Assembly: GCA_900316745.1 (NCBI GenBank)
Contig: ONEB01000009.1
Location: forward strand, 1 to 64,000
Source: an uncultured Eubacteriales bacterium
GTDB lineage: Bacteria > Bacillota > Clostridia > Oscillospirales > Oscillospiraceae
Reading direction: 5' to 3'
Length of the DNA stretch: 64,000 nt
Shown here piece after piece: positions 8,354-16,511 of this stretch. A program made the translations under genes and the position numbers. How positions within the stretch are numbered: the first letter of the stretch is position 1; the number at the start of each line of letters is the position of its first letter. The notes beneath the pieces were generated by a model. The model was not told the DNA's origin. It saw nothing but the letters and a program-made list of their open reading frames with translations, and did not search any database.

Positions 8354-10027
8354 ATGAAAAGCAAGAAGAAATCCACGCTGATGACCGACGTGATCGGCAT
8401 TCTCTGCGGTGTGTTCCTGGTGGCGGTGGGCGTTGTCTCCGCCGTCTCGACGGCCTCCGCGCACGTCGCGGGCATGAGAGATTCCCAGATCCCCGATTCG
8501 GCGCTGACCATGATCGGCACCGCCGAGGGGCGCAACGGCGTGATCAAGGTGCAGGTCAAGGGCGACGAGGGACAGATCTATCAGATCAAAGTCCTCTCCG
8601 AAGACGAGACCAAGGGCATCGGCTCTGTCGCCGTCAAGGAGGTCCCCAGAGCGATCTGTGCCAATCAGGATCTCCAGGTGGACGGCGCTACCGGCGCGAC
8701 CATCACGTCCGACGGCATCAAAGCTGCCGTGTACGATGCGCTGACCCAGAACGGCATCGACGCCTATCATTTCGGCTACCGCATCGTCAAGGCCGATAAG
8801 GTCGCAAAGCGCGCTGAAACCGGCGCCAAGTCCGTCGTGGCTGTCACGCCCGAGCAGTGGAAGGCCGAGCACCCGAAGGTCTATTCCGCCTACTGGAAAG
8901 ACGAGTATCCCGACATTTACGCGTCTTTCCTCCAGAACGAGCAGAACAAGGACGTCATCGAGTATACCGAGGAGTTCCCGCAGATCGTATCGCTCTACGC
9001 GGGCTATCCGTTCTCCTATGACTACGCCAGCGCGCGCGGACACGCCTACGTGATCGACGACGTGACCGGCACCGATCGTCTGCACAAGAAGATGGAGGAC
9101 GGCTCGCTCAATCCCGAGATCTTCCAGAAGGCCAACTGCTTTACCTGCAAGTCCCCCGTGATGGCGGCGCTCGTCAACGAGACCGGCGGCGAGGCCTATT
9201 CCTGGACGTTCGAGCAGATGCAGGCGTTTGCCGACGAGCCGGTGGGCTGCTATACCTGCCACGGCGACACGCCGGGCGAGTTCACCGTGACGCACACCTA
9301 TCTCGCTGACGCGGTCGGAGACGACTTCGAGCGCATTGACGCGGCGAACCTCGCCTGCGGCCAGTGCCACAACGAGTACTTCTTCATGCCCGGCACCAAC
9401 AGCACCACGCTGCCGCACGACAGCCTTGCCTCCATGTCTCCCGACCTGATTCTGGACTACTACAACACCCAGCTCAAGAAGACCGAGGCGGACGGCACGC
9501 AGGTTCCGTTCTATGATTTCTCGAACAAGATCAGCGGCGTCAAGGTCATCAAGGTGCAGCACCCTGAGCTCGAGACCTATCTCGGCGAGGGCAGCCAGCA
9601 CCGCGGCAAGTTCACCTGCGCCGACTGCCACATGGGCGATCTGAAGACCGCCGACGGCAAGACCACCAAGAACCACTATCTCACGAGCCCGCTGGACAAC
9701 GAGGATCTGCTGAAGAACACCTGCTCTGAGTGCCACACCGACCTGAAAGCCGAAGTGCAGGCCATTCAGGACGCGGTCGTGAAGCGCACGGTGAAGATCG
9801 CCGACCAGCTCGTTACACTCCACCAGAAGATCGGCGAGGCTGCCGCGAGCGGCAAGTACTCCGATTCCGAGCTCGCTGAGATGCGCTCTCTGGCGCGCGA
9901 CGCCCAGTTCTATTGGGACTTCGTGTTCGTGGAGAACAGCAACGGCGCGCACAACAGCAAGCTCACCAACGAATGCCTCGACAAGGCCGCAAGCCTGACC
10001 GAACAGGCGCTCGGTATGTTCAAGTAA
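8354..10027 (+). CDS. nrfA: Pentahaem nitrite reductase NrfA with N-terminal FMN-binding domain
   Basis: A 557-residue anchored enzyme for six-electron reduction of nitrite to ammonium outside the membrane. A TM anchor lies at about 10-32. An FMN-binding domain (RnfG/NqrC type) follows at about 45-140 with the flavinylation motif DGATGATITS (T118 the probable FMN-bearing residue). NrfA then runs from about 165 to the end. Haem sites are C262FTCK266 (the lysine-ligated active-site haem), C299YTCH, C335GQCH, C422ADCH and C457SECH. Active-site residues are visible: Arg in SARGHAY, Tyr in CHNEYFF, Gln/His in VQHPE. ATG 8354 follows GGAGGAAG and is preferred over earlier codons. The flavin domain is not part of textbook NrfA. 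No NrfH is adjacent; ResB and CcsA follow. Confidence 0.93.
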   Translation: MKSKKKSTLMTDVIGILCGVFLVAVGVVSAVSTASAHVAGMRDSQIPDSALTMIGTAEGRNGVIKVQVKGDEGQIYQIKVLSEDETKGIGSVAVKEVPRAICANQDLQVDGATGATITSDGIKAAVYDALTQNGIDAYHFGYRIVKADKVAKRAETGAKSVVAVTPEQWKAEHPKVYSAYWKDEYPDIYASFLQNEQNKDVIEYTEEFPQIVSLYAGYPFSYDYASARGHAYVIDDVTGTDRLHKKMEDGSLNPEIFQKANCFTCKSPVMAALVNETGGEAYSWTFEQMQAFADEPVGCYTCHGDTPGEFTVTHTYLADAVGDDFERIDAANLACGQCHNEYFFMPGTNSTTLPHDSLASMSPDLILDYYNTQLKKTEADGTQVPFYDFSNKISGVKVIKVQHPELETYLGEGSQHRGKFTCADCHMGDLKTADGKTTKNHYLTSPLDNEDLLKNTCSECHTDLKAEVQAIQDAVVKRTVKIADQLVTLHQKIGEAAASGKYSDSELAEMRSLARDAQFYWDFVFVENSNGAHNSKLTNECLDKAASLTEQALGMFK

Positions 10028-10056
10028 TTGCAAAGCCGAGCGATCGAATGAAACGC

Positions 10057-10091
10057 AAAGCCGCTCGCAGCATCTGCGGGCGGCTTTTTTT
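10057..10091 (+). terminator. Hairpin with T-run between nrfA and resB
   Basis: AAAGCCGCTCGCAG and a near-perfect complement around a 3-base loop, then seven T residues. It would end or attenuate transcription after nrfA and so lower expression of the maturation genes. Confidence 0.75.
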
Positions 10092-10114
10092 GAGCAGAAA
10101 GGGGAGCACGCAAA

Positions 10115-11380
10115 ATGGAAGTGCTCAATAAGATCTGGAAGTTCCTGCGCTCGATGCGCTTCGGCATCGGCCTGCTGATTGTGATTGCGCTGCTGAGCGT
10201 GGTCGGCACGGTCATCCCGCAGGGCAAGAGTCCGGATTGGTATGCCGCAGCCTACCCGAGGTTTCACAGTCTCTTTCTCACGCTGGGCTTCCATCACCTG
10301 TATCAGAGCTGGTACTATGTCGCGCTGCTGGCGCTGCTGAGTCTGAATCTCACGCTCTGCACGGTGACGCGCCTGCGCTTTCTCCTGCGCACGGGAAAGG
10401 AGGAGGCGGTGCACGCCGCGCGTCTGCCCGTGATGCAGCAGCTTTCGCCGCAGCAGACGGACGCCGTCCGGCGCTATCTGCGCGAGCGCCACTGCGTCGA
10501 GCGCGAGATCGAGGGCGTGTCCATGTTCTCGAAGTTTCGCTTCGGGCGGTACGGTTCGTTTCTGACGCACCTCGGCATCCTGCTCACGGTGCTGCTCGGC
10601 GCGGCGGCGCTCTATCTGCCGCAGGTGCAGGATCTCTCGTGCGTGCCGGGCGAGTCCATTGCGCTGGATGACGGCATGCAGATCTTCGTGCGGGACTTCA
10701 GCATCGAGGACAGCGCCGGAAAGCTCGACTATGCCAGCAACATCCGCGTGACGCTGCCGAACGGGCGCGAGAGCGACTTCAAGCGCATCAGTGTGAACAC
10801 GCCGATGTCGTTCGGGCCGTATAAGATCTATCAGCAGCAGTACGGCGTCGCGGGCGCAATCACCGTGCATGACGGCGAGACCGGCACGGAGGACACGTTC
10901 ACGCTCACCGAAGAGGTGCTCCTGACCAAGGACAGCGTCAGCGGCGTCTGGTATCATGGCGTCGGCGAGAGCACCGTGGACGAAAACGGCGAGCTTTCGC
11001 TCACGGCTTACAGACCCGAGAGCGACCAGAGCCCGATCTATGTGCTCGAGGTCATGGAAAACGGCGGACGTCAGCAGAAATACGCCCTGCCCGGCTCGGA
11101 GCTGGAGGTCGGAGATCTCACCTTTTACGTCGAAGACCCCGTGCTGTATCCGGGACTTCGCATCAAGCATACGCCGCACGCGGTGAATGCGCTTCTGATC
11201 GCAGCCTTCGCGGTCATGACGATCGGACTGTATATCACGTTCTTTATGCAGCCTGTGCTGGTCAAGCTCACCGACGAGGGCTATACCGTCGCCGGAACGA
11301 AGCCCGAGGGCATGCGCGTGGAGCTCGAGCAGCTGCTGGAGGAGGAAGACTCCGGAGCACCCGGAAAGGAGAAGAGATAA
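10115..11380 (+). CDS. resB: ResB-like cytochrome c biogenesis protein (System II)
   Basis: A 421-residue membrane protein. With CcsA it forms the haem-delivery and ligation machine for c-type cytochromes on the outer face. TM segments lie at about 15-35, 65-85 and 145-165, then an extracytoplasmic domain of about 180 residues and a last TM near 355-375. The opening LRSMRFGIGLLIVIALLSVVGTVIPQG is a ResB hallmark. The AAAGGGGA ribosome site is good. It starts 87 bases after nrfA, past a terminator-like hairpin, and its stop directly abuts the ccsA start. Its obvious local client is the pentahaem NrfA. Confidence 0.9.
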   Translation: MEVLNKIWKFLRSMRFGIGLLIVIALLSVVGTVIPQGKSPDWYAAAYPRFHSLFLTLGFHHLYQSWYYVALLALLSLNLTLCTVTRLRFLLRTGKEEAVHAARLPVMQQLSPQQTDAVRRYLRERHCVEREIEGVSMFSKFRFGRYGSFLTHLGILLTVLLGAAALYLPQVQDLSCVPGESIALDDGMQIFVRDFSIEDSAGKLDYASNIRVTLPNGRESDFKRISVNTPMSFGPYKIYQQQYGVAGAITVHDGETGTEDTFTLTEEVLLTKDSVSGVWYHGVGESTVDENGELSLTAYRPESDQSPIYVLEVMENGGRQQKYALPGSELEVGDLTFYVEDPVLYPGLRIKHTPHAVNALLIAAFAVMTIGLYITFFMQPVLVKLTDEGYTVAGTKPEGMRVELEQLLEEEDSGAPGKEKR

Positions 11381-12169
11381 ATGGATATCCTGTTGTTTGG
11401 AACGGTCGGCCTGTATTTCATCGCATCTGTGCTGCAATTTGGGGCTGTCAGCTTTAAGAAGGACGCTCTGCGCAAGGCATCGTGGATCGTGTTTCTCATC
11501 GGTCTTGCGGCGCATACGGTTTATCTGGTCGCGCGCGGCGTCGTGGCGCACCGCCTGCCGCTGTCGAATCAGTTTGAGTTTGCCTGCGCGTTTGCGTGGG
11601 GCGTGGGGATCCTGCTCGTGATCCTCGGCGCGCACTATAAGGCGCCGTGGATGGCGGTCGCGGCAATGCCGATGGCGTTTCTCATCCTCAGCTATGCGGT
11701 CTTGCTGCCGCGCGAGGTCACGGAGCTCATGCCGGCGCTGCGCAGCGCGTGGTTCGGCTTCCACATCGGCTCGGCCGTGTTCGCTTACAGCGCGTTCATG
11801 CTCGCCGGCGCGACAGGACTGCGCTATCTGATCATGGACCGCAGACCGGACAGAGACACCAAAAAGCTGCGCCGCATGGATCACCTGAGCTATCGTCTCG
11901 TGGCGCTGGGGCTGTTTCTGCTCACGGTCACGATCCTCACGGGCGCGATCTGGGCCGAGCAGGCGTGGTCGAGCTTCTGGACCTGGGACCCCAAAGAGGT
12001 CTGGGCGCTCATCACCTGGATCCTGTACGCCGTCTATCTGCACCTGCGCCTGCGCAAAAAGCACAGCGGCAGGGCCATGGCCTGGTTCGTGGTGATCGCG
12101 ATCCCCGTGGTATTGTTTACATTCGCCGGCGTCAACACGATCATGCCGGGCTTACACAGTTATGGCTGA
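11381..12169 (+). CDS. ccsA: CcsA/ResC cytochrome c biogenesis protein
   Basis: A 262-residue polytopic membrane protein carrying the tryptophan-rich haem-handling WWD signature (WAEQAWSSFWTWDPKEVWALI near 200-220). Flanking conserved histidines include the HIGSAVFAYSAF region and the C-terminal FAGVNTIMPGLHSYG. It presents haem to apocytochromes with ResB. ATG directly follows the resB TAA, so the two are translationally coupled. The length is typical of the short bacterial CcsA form. A strong terminator follows at 12175-12209. Confidence 0.93.
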   Translation: MDILLFGTVGLYFIASVLQFGAVSFKKDALRKASWIVFLIGLAAHTVYLVARGVVAHRLPLSNQFEFACAFAWGVGILLVILGAHYKAPWMAVAAMPMAFLILSYAVLLPREVTELMPALRSAWFGFHIGSAVFAYSAFMLAGATGLRYLIMDRRPDRDTKKLRRMDHLSYRLVALGLFLLTVTILTGAIWAEQAWSSFWTWDPKEVWALITWILYAVYLHLRLRKKHSGRAMAWFVVIAIPVVLFTFAGVNTIMPGLHSYG

Positions 12170-12174
12170 TAATC

Positions 12175-12209
12175 AAATACACCCCCGTCTTTTGGACGGG
12201 GGTGTATTT
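12175..12209 (+). terminator. Terminator of the nrf-res operon
   Basis: A 15-base perfect inverted repeat, AAATACACCCCCGTC and its complement, with a 5-base loop. It ends in TTT, and A residues at the left end could make it bidirectional. Confidence 0.85.
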
Positions 12210-12617
12210 GAAGAGAGAGCAAAGATAAGAAGAGAAAAGATTGAAAATGGAGAGCAAAAGAAGTTCGTTAATTAACAAACAGCTTTGACGGTTCTTTTTA
12301 TATCATAAAAACAACGGCTTGTAAAGCCCAAAAACCAAAAACTTGACACTTTTGATTGGATTCTCCAATTTGCACAAAAAATGGCTCTGGATATGCGCAA
12401 AATACCGGTTTTCTGACAGACAGACCAGAAGCGGCAGCCTTTCAGCAGCGTAGATTGTGCCGCCGGGGAGACGTTACTGGATGAATTCATGAAAAGTGCG
12501 CAATAAGCCACTACTGTGGTGAGAAGCGTATGGGAACCTTGCACATTTACAGTTGTCACATTTTCGTATAGTTGCGAAAAAATGTAGCAAATATTGTCTG
12601 GAAGTGAGTAATTAACG
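12210..12617. other. Gene-free AT-richer region with possible RNA structure
   Basis: About 400 bases with no credible coding frame (a 95-codon minus frame at 12272-12559 has no family features or ribosome site). Visible structure includes an inverted repeat GCGGCA (12431-12436) / TGCCGC (12458-12463) and a CCAC-TACT-GTGG hairpin near 12511 inside complementary GTGC/GCAC flanks. It could be a long upstream region or a small RNA; no known RNA family was recognised. Confidence 0.35.
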
Positions 12618-12645
12618 TTGACTTTTTTGTGTAGCTTGTTATAAT
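12618..12645 (+). promoter_or_regulatory. Promoter of the AbrB-like gene
   Basis: TTGACT at 12618-12623, a 16-base spacer and a perfect TATAAT at 12640-12645, leaving a leader of about 70 bases. Confidence 0.8.
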
Positions 12646-12720
12646 GATTTTGTGCAAATATGACGGGTTTTGCGTCGAAATGGTTCGACTTTTTTATTTT
12701 TTCGTCAAAGGAGGAGCAAT

Positions 12721-12966
12721 ATGAAATCCACTGGGATCGTTCGTAAGGTTGACGAGCTCGGAAGAATCGTCCTGCCGATCGAACTGCGTCGTATGCTGGG
12801 CATTGAGGAAAAGGACCGCATTGAGATCTTTGTTGAGGGTGAGTCTGTCATCCTCCGTAAGTACCATCCGGCATGCATTTTCTGCGATAACGCGTCCGGC
12901 ATCATCAACTACAAGGGCAGGAACATCTGCCCCGACTGTATCCGCGCCTTGAGCGAACAGCTTTGA
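12721..12966 (+). CDS. AbrB/SpoVT-family regulator with C-terminal zinc-binding Cys pairs
   Basis: An 81-residue protein. Residues 1-48 are a swapped-hairpin AbrB DNA-binding domain (STGIVRKVDELGRIVLPIELRR). Residues 52-73 carry C52xxC55 and C70xxC73, spaced for a small zinc ribbon. AbrB proteins are transition-state or global regulators in Firmicutes; this short zinc-tailed form recurs in Clostridia. The ATG at 12721 follows AAAGGAGGAG and is preferred over an upstream in-frame codon. It has its own promoter and terminator. The targets are not deducible. Confidence 0.92.
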   Translation: MKSTGIVRKVDELGRIVLPIELRRMLGIEEKDRIEIFVEGESVILRKYHPACIFCDNASGIINYKGRNICPDCIRALSEQL

Positions 12967-12985
12967 TCCGGCTGTATATGAAAAA

Positions 12986-13015
12986 CGCCCCGCCTGTTTG
13001 GCGGGGCGCTTTTTT
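12986..13015 (+). terminator. Terminator of the AbrB-like gene
   Basis: Stem CGCCCCGCC / GGCGGGGCG with a 5-base loop, then C and six T residues. A residues upstream may let it also act for the convergent gene. Confidence 0.9.
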
Positions 13016-13022
13016 GTGTCAT

Positions 13023-13790
13023 TTAAACATTCTGAAGCGGTTCAAGAATCTTTTCGATCTCCGGGGAGGAGACGTCAAAATCGTCGTCGAGCATGAATCC
13101 GCCGTCGTTTTCATAGTCATAGGCAAGCCATTGGCCGTTGAGATTCAGAATCGTGACCTGCATGTCCTTGCTGTCGAGCACAGCGTCGTCAGCGTCTGTG
13201 ATGTTGCGCGTCAGCTGCAGACGATAGCCCGCGGAGACCTGCACGTTTGTGATCTGCTTGCCCAGGCGCTTGACGGCGCTGATGAGCTTCGAGAAGTCGC
13301 TTTCGGTGATGTCCATCGCCTCGGTGATGTCGGCGATCTGCTCGTCCGTGAGCGTGTCGAAAAATTCTCCGAGCGCGATCAGGTGTTCTCCCTGCTCGGT
13401 GAGCGAGTCCTTGGCCTTCTTGAGCTCGGCGATGGGGAGGTCTTCCTTGCTCTGGACGTCGTATTCTACGGTGGAGGTTTCACCGTACTGCTCCCTGCGG
13501 CTCTCGATCATGGTGGCGAAGTGCGAGTGTGTTTTCTCCATCGAGTCGCCGAACGAGTCGGAGGTCTGCATGACCTTGGCGATCGTCACGAGCTCGGATT
13601 TGCCGAGTCCGCCGTAGGAGTTGCCCATCACGTTCTCGTAGTCGTAATCGTCCGGCTTCGCGTTGGCGATTTTTTCCGCCTCGCGGATGGGCTTTTGGTA
13701 GGTGTTGGTGATCGCGGTGAACGCGCCATAGACAGATGCCGCCATCGTGAGGATGGCCAGAGTGAGTGCCAGAGCGGTTCTTTTGTTCAT
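13023..13790 (-). CDS. Membrane-anchored protein of unknown function, paralog of the next gene
   Basis: A 255-residue protein with an N-terminal TM/signal segment (about 5-25) and a largely helical, charged extracytoplasmic body. I recognise no family. A block near residues 55-70 (NSYGGLGKSELVTIAKVM) closely matches NSMGGFGKSELKKIYKIL in the neighbouring 13890-14738 product, and both end with a GQWLAY/GKWVAY strand. They are therefore paralogs or parts of one system. The start is supported by GGAGCAACC upstream. The gap to the upstream gene is about 100 bases, so co-transcription is plausible. Function unknown. Confidence 0.8.
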   Translation of the reverse strand: MNKRTALALTLAILTMAASVYGAFTAITNTYQKPIREAEKIANAKPDDYDYENVMGNSYGGLGKSELVTIAKVMQTSDSFGDSMEKTHSHFATMIESRREQYGETSTVEYDVQSKEDLPIAELKKAKDSLTEQGEHLIALGEFFDTLTDEQIADITEAMDITESDFSKLISAVKRLGKQITNVQVSAGYRLQLTRNITDADDAVLDSKDMQVTILNLNGQWLAYDYENDGGFMLDDDFDVSSPEIEKILEPLQNV

Positions 13791-13889
13791 GGTTTTTGGT
13801 TGCTCCTTTTTAATTGGGGATGTGCGCTGCGTTTTTCGCGCTCAGCCTCCCCGGAGTGTGGGCTCCGGGGATGCGGATGCGTGAAAGCG

Positions 13890-14738
13890 TCAGAGACCGA
13901 GCGCTGCGCACATGCCGGTGATCTGGGAATAAGACGTGATGGAATTGTAAGCGACCCATTTGCCGCCGACCTTCAGAACGACCATGTCAGAGTCATAGTC
14001 CTCCTCGTCGTCGCTGCCTTTGATCATGAGATTGAGATCCAGCTCATAGCCGTCGGAGACCTTTGCCTTCTTCAGCTTCTTGCCGAGATCCTTGGCAATC
14101 TGGGCGAGCTTTTTCAGATCGTCCTTTTTCAGACCCATTTCATCGGCGGTATCCTTCAGGGTGCTGCTGTCCATGTCGAGGATATGATCCGCCCAGTCGA
14201 TGAGACCGTTGGCAGAGCTCTTGATGGTGTCCTTCGCGTCTTTCAGGTCATCCTTTTCGAGCTTGTCCTTGTCCTCGATCTTGTAGGTGACCTTCCAGTT
14301 CTTGCCGTAATCGTCCTTGGTGTCGTCAAGCGAATCCTCGAATCTGTCCTCGCGGTCTTCCTGGTAGTCCTTGAAGTTCTTGCTGGAGGAGAGGATCTTG
14401 TAGATCTTCTTCAGCTCGCTCTTGCCGAAGCCGCCCATGCTGTTGATGAATTCATCTTCCATGTCGAGCTTCTTCGCGTTCATGGAAGCGACGGCGGTTT
14501 TGACCGGCGTTTTGTAGCTGCCGCCGAACAGACCGGGGAGGATCGCGATCGCGAGAATGAGCACGACGAGCGCCGCGGCGATACCGATCAGGAGATTCTT
14601 CTTTTCTTTCAGCTTTGCGCCGAGGCCGCTTCCTCCGGCGGAAGCCGGCGCAGGGGCGTCGCTCAGCATGGAGCCGCAGTGCGGACAGGCTCTTGCGTCA
14701 TCGGGGACAGCGCCGCCGCATTGGCCGCAGAATTTCAT
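13890..14738 (-). CDS. Zinc-ribbon, single-pass membrane protein of unknown function
   Basis: A 282-residue protein. An N-terminal zinc ribbon (MKFCGQCGG...CPHCGSML, residues 1-24) is followed by a flexible Ala/Pro linker, a TM segment at about 55-75, and a charged extracytoplasmic domain of about 200 residues rich in Lys/Asp. The cytoplasmic ribbon plus extracellular domain layout is shared with the product of 32230-32889. The ATG at 14738 is preferred over 14762 because an AAGGAG site sits before it and the ribbon begins at once. The extracellular domain is homologous to the downstream gene. No enzyme motif is visible. Confidence 0.8.
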   Translation of the reverse strand: MKFCGQCGGAVPDDARACPHCGSMLSDAPAPASAGGSGLGAKLKEKKNLLIGIAAALVVLILAIAILPGLFGGSYKTPVKTAVASMNAKKLDMEDEFINSMGGFGKSELKKIYKILSSSKNFKDYQEDREDRFEDSLDDTKDDYGKNWKVTYKIEDKDKLEKDDLKDAKDTIKSSANGLIDWADHILDMDSSTLKDTADEMGLKKDDLKKLAQIAKDLGKKLKKAKVSDGYELDLNLMIKGSDDEEDYDSDMVVLKVGGKWVAYNSITSYSQITGMCAALGL

Positions 14739-14903
14739 GTGTACAGTCTCCTTTCCGTGCATCAGGCGGCAAGCAGCCGCTATTCCTGCATATTATCACG
14801 CTAATTATACTGGATAAAGCAGGGCGCGTCAAGGAAATCGCTCTTCAATTATGCCGATTTTATGTGCGCCGGAGCAGGGCTGTTTTTGTGATTTTGCCTC
14901 CCC

Positions 14904-15566
14904 TCAGGCGATGGTCTCGTCGCCGATGATCGCGCCGTCCGCGCCGATCGTCACGATGCGCAGCGGGATGTCACGCCCGCAGCCGGCGATCGCCTGATAC
15001 ACGGCATACTCCATGCCGCCGCAGCAGGGGACGAACATTCTCGTGAGCGTAACGGATTTGACGGCGTTGTCCTTCAAAAGTTCCGTGAGCTTGGCGGCGT
15101 AGTCGGCGGCGTCCAGCTTCGGGCAGCCGATCACAACGGCGTGTCCTTTCACGAAATCCCGGTGGAAGTTGCCGTAGGCATAGGCGGTGCAGTCGGCGGC
15201 GACGAGCAGATCGCACTCATAGAAGACCGGAGAGGTGGCGCTCACGAGCTTGAGCTGCACCGGCCAGTTGTCGAGCGCGTTGGGCGCGTCACCCGCGGCA
15301 GCCGCTGTCTCGGCGGCCTTCTGCTCGCGCTCGCGTTTGGCGGCGAGCACGGCCTGCTCGTCATAGCCCGGCGCCTCGCGCATCTCAAAGGAGATCGCAT
15401 TCATGGGACATGCCGGAAGGCAGTCGCCCAGCCCGTCGCAGAAATGCTCGCGCATGAGCCTGGCTTTTCCGTCCACGATGTCGATGGCGCCCTCGTGGCA
15501 GGCGCGCGCGCACAGGCCGCAGCCGTTGCAGCGTTCGGTGTCAATTTTGATGATTTTTCTGAGCAT
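14904..15566 (-). CDS. Two-cluster [4Fe-4S] ferredoxin-like protein with C-terminal domain
   Basis: A 220-residue protein. Residues 1-60 hold two cluster motifs (CNGCGLCARACHEG and, less regular, CDGLGDCLPACP). An Ala-rich linker follows, then a domain of about 120 residues with more cysteines (CDLLVAADC, GCPK, FVPCCGGMEY). This resembles 4Fe-4S dicluster-associated proteins common in anaerobes. It is cytoplasmic. The partner and reaction are unknown; the extra cysteines suggest further metal or redox sites. It stands alone on the minus strand and is divergent from the response regulator at 15822. Confidence 0.82.
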   Translation of the reverse strand: MLRKIIKIDTERCNGCGLCARACHEGAIDIVDGKARLMREHFCDGLGDCLPACPMNAISFEMREAPGYDEQAVLAAKREREQKAAETAAAAGDAPNALDNWPVQLKLVSATSPVFYECDLLVAADCTAYAYGNFHRDFVKGHAVVIGCPKLDAADYAAKLTELLKDNAVKSVTLTRMFVPCCGGMEYAVYQAIAGCGRDIPLRIVTIGADGAIIGDETIA

Positions 15567-15821
15567 GGTTTTCCCTCCGTAATCAGATGTTCAGGCGGTG
15601 CCTTTGCGATAACAGCAAAAATATACTACAATTATATAGGGATGTCTGTATCTTATGCAACACCATTTCGATGCGGTTCGACGGAGAACAAAAAGCTTAA
15701 CAATTCTTAAAATAATAATGTGTCTCATCCGACACCTGACAAAATATGATAAACTGTAAGCGGAGTAGTGGGCGTTCAGCCGTTTATTCCGATCATTCTT
15801 GGAAAGGTGACGACTTCTCTC

Positions 15822-16511
15822 ATGAACGATACCATCCGAATCCTCGTAGTGGATGATGAGCCGGATATCCGCAATATCGTGAATATTCTGCTCACAACGC
15901 GCGGCTACGCTGTGGACGAGGCGGAAAATGGTTTGCGCGCCGTAGAGATGGCGCGCTCGATGGAATATGATCTGATCATTCTGGACATCATGATGCCGGA
16001 ACTCAGCGGAACGGACGCCTGCGCGCAGATCCGAAAGATCACGAAGGCGCCGGTGCTGTTTCTCACGGCGAAGGATCAGGACGCCGACCAGACCGCGGCC
16101 TACGGCAGCGGCGGCGACGATTACCTTGTCAAGCCCTTTTCCAAAACGGCGCTGTATCTCCATGTGGAGGCGCTGCTGCGCCGCTACCGCGTCTATCGCG
16201 GCAAGGGCGACGCGCCGACGGTGATTGACTCGCTCGAAGTCAGCCGGGAGCGCGGGACGGTTATGAAAAACGGCAAACCGATCGAAATGACCAAAACGGA
16301 ATTTGAGCTGCTCAAGTTCCTGATCGCGCACCGCGGCGTCGCCGTGTCCACGCGCACCCTGTATGAAAATGTCTGGAGTGAGAAATTCATGCCGTCGTCG
16401 GCGAACACCGTCATGGTACATATCCTCAAGCTGCGCAAGAAGCTGGAGGACGACCCGGCGAACCCGACGCTGATCCGCACCGTATGGGGCAAGGGCTATC
16501 AAATTGACTGA
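15822..16511 (+). CDS. OmpR/PhoB-family response regulator
   Basis: A 229-residue regulator. The receiver has D11/D12, phospho-acceptor D55 (LDIMMPELSG) and K in VKPF. The winged-helix output domain ends in RTVWGKGYQID. The ATG at 15822 starts the receiver directly; a GGAAAGG lies 14 bases upstream, and an earlier in-frame codon at 15768 would add an unlikely extension. It overlaps the kinase gene by 8 bases. Upstream, TTAACA (15697) and TTAAAA (15707) form a 10-base-period direct repeat reminiscent of PhoP/OmpR-type boxes; this is weak evidence. Confidence 0.94.
   Translation: MNDTIRILVVDDEPDIRNIVNILLTTRGYAVDEAENGLRAVEMARSMEYDLIILDIMMPELSGTDACAQIRKITKAPVLFLTAKDQDADQTAAYGSGGDDYLVKPFSKTALYLHVEALLRRYRVYRGKGDAPTVIDSLEVSRERGTVMKNGKPIEMTKTEFELLKFLIAHRGVAVSTRTLYENVWSEKFMPSSANTVMVHILKLRKKLEDDPANPTLIRTVWGKGYQID

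Noticed and set aside
8327..12064. A 1245-codon open frame on the minus strand across the nrf-res genes
   Set aside because: It is the complement of three well-supported genes, has no ribosome site or domain, and reflects high GC third positions.
12490..12550. Possible cobalamin- or Moco-riboswitch fragment (GCCACT ... TGGGAA)
   Set aside because: The conserved boxes are incomplete or in the wrong order, and the sequence lies upstream of the AbrB promoter rather than in its leader.
12963..14804. A 613-codon plus-strand frame opposite the anchored paralogous pair
   Set aside because: It overlaps a terminator and two minus-strand genes with clear TM/zinc-ribbon starts; the plus frame has no recognisable domain.
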